Assembly: GCA_028704295.1 (NCBI GenBank) | Contig: JAQVLF010000008.1 | Location: 1,817 to 19,597, forward strand | DNA length: 17,781 nt | Direction of reading: 5' to 3' | DNA from: Minisyncoccota bacterium | GTDB lineage: Bacteria; Patescibacteriota; Minisyncoccia; Minisyncoccales; Minisyncoccaceae | Shown: in pieces, positions 13,512 through 17,781 of the stretch | Layout of the letters: every line of letters starts with the position of its first letter | How positions within the stretch are numbered: the stretch's first letter is position 1 | Notes under the pieces: model-generated | What the model was told of the DNA's origin: nothing | What the model saw: only the letters and a program-made list of their open reading frames with translations | Databases searched by the model: none | Translations under genes and position numbers: made by a program

Positions 13512-14717
13512 ATGGAGATAAAAATATCAAAAGAAATATTAATTATATCTGCTCTATGTGTTGGTTTTGCTACCGGCTTTTTTATAAACCAGGCTTTTAA
13601 TGAAAAATTGTACAATGATGTATACACTCAAGACAGCGTGAACTTCACGCTTTTAGCAGATGCATGGAGAAAAATTAAGGAAAACTTTGTTTTTGAAGAC
13701 AAAATTGACTCAGAGGCAATGGTATATGAAGCAGTAAAAGGTTTTGTTTCTGCTTTAGGCGATCCATATACAACCTTTTATGATCCGGAAGAAGCAGAAA
13801 AATTTCAAAAAGATATGGAAGGAACTTTTGAGGGTATAGGAATACAAATTGCAAATAAAAATGATCGGATTAAAGTTATTTCTCCAATTAAAAATACTCC
13901 GGCAGAAAAAGCAGGCATAAGAGCAGGTGATGTGATAAAAAAAGTTGACGATGAAACTGTTGAAAATATGACTGCTGATAAAGTTGTTCAACTAATAAGA
14001 GGAGATGCTGGAACAATTGTTCAATTGACTATTGAAAGAAATAGTGAAGAAAAAATATTTAACATTAAAAGAGATACAATAAAAGTTCCTAATTCAGAGC
14101 TTGAATTCATTTATGGAAATAATCAAGAGAAAATAGCTAAGTTGTCAATATTCCAATTCTCTGAAACAACATCAAGAGACGTAAAAGCAGAAGTAAATCA
14201 AATATTAAACGAAAGTAATGTGGAAGCTATTATTTTAGATCTAAGGAACAATCCAGGAGGACTAGTGAGTGAAGCTAAAAATGTTGCATCATTATTTATG
14301 GAGAAAGATCTTCCTATTGTAAAAGAGTGTGATAAAAGCGAAGAGTGCAGCTGGCTTAAATCAGATGGTCCTGGCAAATTAGCTAATTATCCTCTCATAA
14401 TTTTAATTAACGAAGGATCAGCCTCAGCTGCAGAGATTTTAACAGGAGCACTTGAAGCAAACATTGAAGATGTTGCCATTGTAGGAAATACTTCTTTTGG
14501 AAAAGGATTGGTGCAAAGAGTGTTATATCTAGACGATGGATCTATTTTAAAAGTGACGACTGAAAAATGGTATACTCCTAGAGGGGAATTAATCCATGAA
14601 ATTGGAATCGAGCCAGATGTTAAGGTAGAAATGACAACAGAAGACTATGAAAATGATTTAGATCCACAGCTTAAAAAAGCAATAGAATTAATTGATAACA
14701 AAGACTATAATTATTAA
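13512..14717 (+). CDS. S41 family C-terminal processing peptidase (CtpA/Prc type)
   Basis: 401 aa. Residues ~7-27 are a signal-anchor helix, so the enzyme acts outside the membrane. Then come an N-terminal cap, a PDZ domain (~105-185, FEGIGIQIA and AGIRAGDVI) and the S41 catalytic domain: ILDLRNNPGGL (~241-251), Ser305 in EGSASAAE as nucleophile and Lys331 in SFGKGLVQ as base. The Ser-Lys dyad is intact. It cleaves the C-termini of exported proteins; maturation of the surface proteins in this window is conceivable but not shown. First gene of a four-gene run; rplI starts 7 nt downstream. Confidence 0.94.
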   Translation: MEIKISKEILIISALCVGFATGFFINQAFNEKLYNDVYTQDSVNFTLLADAWRKIKENFVFEDKIDSEAMVYEAVKGFVSALGDPYTTFYDPEEAEKFQKDMEGTFEGIGIQIANKNDRIKVISPIKNTPAEKAGIRAGDVIKKVDDETVENMTADKVVQLIRGDAGTIVQLTIERNSEEKIFNIKRDTIKVPNSELEFIYGNNQEKIAKLSIFQFSETTSRDVKAEVNQILNESNVEAIILDLRNNPGGLVSEAKNVASLFMEKDLPIVKECDKSEECSWLKSDGPGKLANYPLIILINEGSASAAEILTGALEANIEDVAIVGNTSFGKGLVQRVLYLDDGSILKVTTEKWYTPRGELIHEIGIEPDVKVEMTTEDYENDLDPQLKKAIELIDNKDYNY

Positions 14718-14724
14718 AAAAGAT

Positions 14725-15168
14725 ATGTTAGTATTATTACTTCAAAACGTAAGCAAATTAGGCAATAAAAATGAAATTAAAAATGTTAATGACGGATACG
14801 CTAAAAACTTTTTATTTCCTAAAAAATTAGCTATTAAAGCAACTCCTGAACTTATGAAAAAGGCTGAAATAGAAAAAGCAGTAGAAGAAAAAGCTAAAAA
14901 AGAAAAAGCAGACAATGCTATTAAATTAGCTAAAGAAATAGAAGGAAAAAGATTTATTATAAAAGCAAATGCAGGAGAAGAAGGACAGTTATTTGAATCA
15001 ATTTCAGCTAAGAAAATTGCTGAAAAAGTTGTTCAAAACGGATTTGATATTAGTGAAAAACAAATAATTATTAAAGAGCCAATTAAAAAATTAGGCGATT
15101 TTAAGGTAAATATTAAGTTTGATCAAGGCAAAGAAGCTACAATTAACGTAGTTATAGATAAGGAATAA
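14725..15168 (+). CDS. rplI: 50S ribosomal protein bL9
   Basis: 147 aa from the ATG at 14725. A TTG at 14692 lies inside the protease gene and would add 11 non-homologous residues, so it is rejected. The N-terminal rRNA-binding domain is typical: MLVLLLQNVSKLG, NDGYAKNFLFPKKLA. A long charged helix (~45-75, Lys/Glu-rich) joins it to the C-terminal domain with GQLFESISAKKIAE. It sits 7 nt after the protease and 10 nt before pyrG. Some CPR lineages have lost bL9, so its presence is of taxonomic use. Confidence 0.95.
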   Translation: MLVLLLQNVSKLGNKNEIKNVNDGYAKNFLFPKKLAIKATPELMKKAEIEKAVEEKAKKEKADNAIKLAKEIEGKRFIIKANAGEEGQLFESISAKKIAEKVVQNGFDISEKQIIIKEPIKKLGDFKVNIKFDQGKEATINVVIDKE

Positions 15169-15178
15169 ATAAAAACGT

Positions 15179-16792
15179 ATGGCCAAATATATCTTTGTTG
15201 GAGGAGGAGTCATGTCTTCTGTTGGAAAGGGGATAACAACCGCCTCTATAGGAAAAGTTCTTGAAGCAAAAGGTTTTAATGTAACTGCAATGAAAATTGA
15301 TCCATATATCAACGTGGACGCAGGAACAATGAATCCAATTGAACACGGAGAAACTTTTGTAACTGATGACGGATTAGAGTGCGATCAGGACATAGGAAAC
15401 TATGAAAGATTTTTAAACCAAGACCTTTCAAAAGATAATTACATGACAACAGGAAGTGTTTACTTATCTGTTATTCAAAAAGAAAGAAATTTGGAATTTC
15501 AAGGAAAATGTGTAGAAGTTGTTCCAGATATACCAAACGAAGTAATTGCTAGGATTAAAAGAGTAGAAGAAAAAACAAATGCAGATTTTGTTTTAATTGA
15601 AATTGGAGGAACTGTTGGAGAATATCAAAATATGCTTTTCCTAGAAACTGCAAGAATAATGAAGCTGCAAGAGCCTAAAAATGTTTTATTTGCCCTTGTA
15701 AGCTACCTGCCTATTCCATCTGTCGTTGGAGAAATGAAAACTAAACCTACTCAAACAGCGGCAAGAATGCTAAATGAAGCAGGAATCCAGCCCGACTTCA
15801 TTATTGGAAGATCAAATAAATCAATGGATGAACCAAGGAAAAGAAAGATATCTATTTTCTGCAATTTAATGCAGGAAGATATTATATCCTCTCCTGATGT
15901 TGAATCAATTTATGAAATTCCCTTAGAATTTGAGAAGCAAGGATTGGGTGAAAGAATATTAGAAAAATTCGGAACGGAGAAAAAGAGCCAAGACTTAAAT
16001 GACTGGAGAGAATTAATTAATAGAATTAAAAATCCTCAAGGAGAAGTTAAGATAGGAATTATTGGAAAATACTTTGAAACAGGAGATTTTAATCTTTTGG
16101 ATTCATATATTTCTGTTATTGAAGCAGTTAAACATGCTGCCTGGTCTTTTAATCTAAAACCAGAAATTACATGGCTCTCATCTTCAAAGTATGAACATGG
16201 GGAAAATTTAGAAGAATTAAATCAGTTTCACGGAATTATTGTTCCGGGAGGTTTTGGAACAAGAGGAATTGAAGGAAAGATTAAAGTTATTGAATATGCA
16301 AGAAAAAATAATATTCCATTTTTAGGATTGTGTTTAGGCTTACAACTTGCAACAATTGAATATGCAAGAAATGTGTGTGGAATAAAAGACGCTACATCAA
16401 GAGAGTTTGATCCTCAAGGAAACAATCTTGTTATTGACTTAATGGAAGAACAAAGAGAGCTTCTCAAAAACAATAATTATGGAGGGACTATGAGATTAGG
16501 TGCTTGGGATTGCAATATTAAGGAAGGGACAAAAGCATACGAAGCTTATGGAAAAACTGATATCAAAGAAAGGCATAGGCACAGATACGAAGTAAATAAT
16601 GATTACAGAAAAGTATTAGAAGAAAATGGGCTCATCTTTTCTGGGATAAATAAAGATAAGAATTTAGTTGAAATAATTGAATTAAAAAATCATCCATTCT
16701 TTATGGCCTCTCAATTCCATCCAGAATTAAAATCAAGGCCATTAAGCCCCCATCCATTATTTAAGGGGTTAATAAAAGCTGCTAAAAAATAA
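15179..16792 (+). CDS. pyrG: CTP synthase (glutamine-hydrolysing)
   Basis: 537 aa, normal length. It makes CTP from UTP, ATP and glutamine. Synthetase domain: P-loop SSVGKG (13-18), KIDPYINVD (39-47), HGETFVTDDG (56-65), EIGGTVGE (141-148) and MKTKPTQ (186-192). The C-terminal class I glutamine amidotransferase domain has Cys385 in GLCLGLQ, and His514 and Glu516 in FHPE, so the triad is complete. Some normally constant stretches differ (GTMNPIEHGE, LECDQDIGN), which fits a divergent lineage. No Shine-Dalgarno sequence. The DUF3800 gene begins 5 nt downstream. Confidence 0.97.
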   Translation: MAKYIFVGGGVMSSVGKGITTASIGKVLEAKGFNVTAMKIDPYINVDAGTMNPIEHGETFVTDDGLECDQDIGNYERFLNQDLSKDNYMTTGSVYLSVIQKERNLEFQGKCVEVVPDIPNEVIARIKRVEEKTNADFVLIEIGGTVGEYQNMLFLETARIMKLQEPKNVLFALVSYLPIPSVVGEMKTKPTQTAARMLNEAGIQPDFIIGRSNKSMDEPRKRKISIFCNLMQEDIISSPDVESIYEIPLEFEKQGLGERILEKFGTEKKSQDLNDWRELINRIKNPQGEVKIGIIGKYFETGDFNLLDSYISVIEAVKHAAWSFNLKPEITWLSSSKYEHGENLEELNQFHGIIVPGGFGTRGIEGKIKVIEYARKNNIPFLGLCLGLQLATIEYARNVCGIKDATSREFDPQGNNLVIDLMEEQRELLKNNNYGGTMRLGAWDCNIKEGTKAYEAYGKTDIKERHRHRYEVNNDYRKVLEENGLIFSGINKDKNLVEIIELKNHPFFMASQFHPELKSRPLSPHPLFKGLIKAAKK

Positions 16793-16797
16793 ACCAT

Positions 16798-17553
16798 ATG
16801 GCACCGTTTCAAGGCAAAAATTATCAATTTTTCTTAGATGAAACAGGTGATCATGGACTTACTTTTATTGATGAAAAATTTCCTTTGTTCCTTTTGGTTG
16901 GGTGTTTGTTTGAAGAACAGGAATACTTAAAACTATATCAAAATATCAACATCTTAAAACAGGAACTCTTTAAAACAACGCAAGTAGTATTGCATTCCCG
17001 TGATATTAGAAGGTGTGAAGGAGCGTTTCAAATTTTTTTTGATCTTGAAACAAAGAAAAAATTCTACGAAGGATTAAATTATATCGTTTCAAATGCCAAC
17101 TTTACAATTATCGCTATTGCTATTAATAAAAAGAAATATATTGAACATTATGGAAAGCAAGCCAATAATCCTTACTCAATTTGCATGTCATATATTTTGG
17201 AAAGATTAATATATTGCACAGATACATGCAAATCAAATTCCGTAAACATTACCATCGAAAAAAGAGGAAAAAAGGAGGATAAGCAACTTTTAAGCCATTA
17301 TAACAGCATCATTGATCGAGGAACTTATCACGTCTCAGCTGTTCGATTTAATAATCGAATAAAAGATTTTCTAATGAAATTAAAGAAAGATAATGATATC
17401 GGACTGCAAGTCGCTGATTTATGTGCTTATCCTATTGCAAGATATATCCTTAATTCAGAAGAACCATACATTCCATTTAAAATTATCGAAAATAAATTAA
17501 GAAGAAGACCTGATGGAAAAATGGATGGATACGGAATAAAAATATTCCCATAA
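16798..17553 (+). CDS. DUF3800 family protein
   Basis: 251 aa. Family motifs: an N-terminal FFLDETGDHG (Asp14, Glu15), LHSRDIRR (His66, Asp69), a central IEKRGKKED (Glu154, Arg156) and LQVADLCAYPIARY (Gln204, Asp207). Spaced acidic residues on predicted strands and a helix resemble an RNase H-like metal site, but no activity is established for this protein and I treat it as a putative nuclease only. It begins 5 nt after pyrG and is probably co-transcribed. DUF3800 genes are often part of accessory or mobile gene sets. Here it is the last gene before an insertion-sequence end, so it may mark the edge of a variable region. Confidence 0.85.
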   Translation: MAPFQGKNYQFFLDETGDHGLTFIDEKFPLFLLVGCLFEEQEYLKLYQNINILKQELFKTTQVVLHSRDIRRCEGAFQIFFDLETKKKFYEGLNYIVSNANFTIIAIAINKKKYIEHYGKQANNPYSICMSYILERLIYCTDTCKSNSVNITIEKRGKKEDKQLLSHYNSIIDRGTYHVSAVRFNNRIKDFLMKLKKDNDIGLQVADLCAYPIARYILNSEEPYIPFKIIENKLRRRPDGKMDGYGIKIFP

Positions 17554-17557
17554 AAGC

Positions 17558-17607
17558 AAAAAGTCCCTTTATGGGACCTCTTACCGACCGGGGACACCCC
17601 GATCCTT
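17558..17607 (-). ncRNA. Candidate small RNA (two hairpins, promoter to terminator ~50 nt)
   Basis: The minus strand has a promoter at 17641-17614 and a terminator ending at 17558, with no ATG start codon between. The predicted RNA folds as two stems. The first is GATCGGGG with CCCCGGTC around a TGT loop (one G·U pair). The second is AAGAGGTCCC with GGGACTTTTT around ATAAA (two G·U pairs). The U-tract TTTTT lies in the 3' arm of stem 2 and is followed by GC and TTTT. On the + strand the three G·U pairs become C/A mismatches, so the folds are clearly better on the minus strand. I match it to no known family. It could instead be a bidirectional terminator with a chance promoter. Confidence 0.5.
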
Positions 17608-17613
17608 TATTTT
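17589..17613 (+). terminator. Possible + strand terminator of the pyrG-DUF3800 operon
   Basis: CGGGG (17589-17593) and CCCCG (17597-17601) pair around ACA, followed by a T-rich stretch ending TTTATTTT (17606-17613). A second stem GTCCC/GGGAC lies at 17563-17577, just after the DUF3800 stop. Together they would end the operon in the + direction. The same stems fold better and have a better U-tract on the other strand. Confidence 0.45.
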
Positions 17614-17641
17614 AGTATACATCGAATACGCTAAAAGTCAA
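17614..17641 (-). promoter_or_regulatory. Minus-strand sigma70-type promoter
   Basis: Read on the minus strand: TTGACT (17641-17636), a 16-bp spacer and TATACT (17619-17614), 5/6 matches in both boxes. Transcription would start near 17607 and run toward the end of DUF3800. The -35 box lies just outside the presumed insertion-sequence end. Confidence 0.6.
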
Positions 17642-17663
17642 GTGTTCCTTTTAGATTGTAAAG

Positions 17664-17679
17664 GCAATTTAGAAATGTC
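17664..17679 (+). repeat. 16-bp terminal repeat, copy 1
   Basis: GCAATTTAGAAATGTC, exact direct copy of 17690-17705 with a 26-bp period. Probably a transposase-binding repeat at the insertion-sequence end. Confidence 0.85.
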
Positions 17680-17689
17680 ATACAAGCGA

Positions 17690-17705
17690 GCAATTTAGAA
17701 ATGTC
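17690..17705 (+). repeat. 16-bp terminal repeat, copy 2
   Basis: Exact second copy, 9 nt beyond the end of the partial transposase frame on the minus strand. Confidence 0.85.
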
Positions 17706-17713
17706 CTACCTTG

Positions 17714-17781
17714 TTATACTTCCACCTTGTTTTTGTATTGTCTCCAAGGATGGTTCTTTGGCGGTTTCCAGCCCGGTCTTT
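17714..17781 (-). CDS. C-terminal end of a transposase (partial)
   Basis: The minus-strand frame entering at 17779 reads GWKPPKNHPWRQYKNKVEV and stops at 17714. A proline-rich stretch followed by HPWR and basic residues is a common ending of DDE integrase-type transposases as I remember them. The other two minus-strand frames are also open for most of this length but do not resemble anything I know. The stop lies just before the terminal repeats, where a transposase gene should end. Only about 22 codons are visible. Confidence 0.45.
   Translation of the reverse strand, partial: RPGWKPPKNHPWRQYKNKVEV

Larger units (their letters stand above)
17643..17781 (-). mobile_element. Terminal part of an insertion sequence (cut by the window edge)
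   Basis: Two repeats of a 16-bp unit lie next to the last codons of a minus-strand reading frame that resembles a transposase C-terminus. Multiple short repeats at an end are typical of IS21- and IS481-like elements with DDE integrase-type transposases, and the repeat itself resembles such ends as I remember them. The outer boundary is uncertain; a TGT at 17643 is my best guess. The rest of the element is beyond the window. Confidence 0.5.

Noticed and set aside
14692..14694. TTG start for bL9
   Set aside because: It lies inside the protease gene. The canonical bL9 N-terminus begins at the ATG at 14725.
17664..17705. CRISPR-like pair of repeats
   Set aside because: Only two 16-bp units with a 10-bp gap, no cas genes, and position next to transposase codons. 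Insertion-sequence terminal repeats explain them better.
17695..17781. Other two minus-strand frames at the right edge as the transposase end
   Set aside because: Both are open for 24 or more codons, but neither looks like a transposase ending. The frame with the HPWR motif does.
1..17781. TGA recoding (Gracilibacteria/SR1-like code)
   Set aside because: Several genes end at TGA exactly where their families end, with ATGA overlaps to the next gene, so TGA is a stop.

Overview
The window is AT-rich, compact and almost all on the + strand. It reads like a genome fragment of a Patescibacterium (Candidate Phyla Radiation), most likely Parcubacteria-like. The grounds are very short intergenic spaces with 1-20 nt overlaps, few Shine-Dalgarno sequences, an Obg without its C-terminal extension, a short XseA, LamG-type prepilins, a lone ferredoxin:thioredoxin-reductase-like protein and PKD/FN3-type surface proteins with a C-terminal membrane anchor. 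Lineage is an inference from gene content. TGA acts as an ordinary stop, so the recoded (TGA = Gly) CPR groups are unlikely.

Layout. 1-2219: 3' part of a large cell-surface protein with a tandem extracellular domain (a perfect 127-bp repeat with 489-bp period), PKD, FN3-like and DUF11-like domains and a C-terminal membrane helix. 2281-3240: obg GTPase. 3322-3894: a membrane-anchored single-copy version of the same surface domain, with its own clear promoter. 3954-6187: U32 peptidase-family protein translationally coupled to rmuC. 6230-7204: rlmN, preceded by a perfect 14-bp inverted repeat. 7292-7939: NYN/PIN-like nuclease behind a promoter-hairpin leader. 7984-13445: a long, tightly packed run of an FTR-catalytic-chain-like Fe-S protein, LamG prepilin A, pyrH, a PD-(D/E)XK nuclease with Cas4-like cysteines, an unknown 77-aa protein with a terminator at its end, xseA, xseB, LamG prepilin B and a CPPC thioredoxin. 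13512-17553: promoter, S41 C-terminal processing protease, rplI (bL9), pyrG (CTP synthase) and a DUF3800 protein. 17554-17781: no + strand gene. It holds a compact promoter-plus-terminator unit on the minus strand (candidate small RNA) and the terminal repeats and C-terminal transposase codons of an insertion sequence running off the window.

The housekeeping genes (UMP kinase and CTP synthase for pyrimidines; Obg, bL9 and RlmN for ribosomes; XseAB and RmuC for DNA repair) are interleaved with surface and adhesion genes. The two LamG prepilins sit in the same operon-like run about 4 kb apart. They have nearly identical ends and strongly diverged centres, which is the most striking pattern here. 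The second is the minus-strand promoter-to-terminator unit next to the insertion sequence. No complete unknown multigene system (for example CRISPR-Cas or a recognised defence island) is visible.
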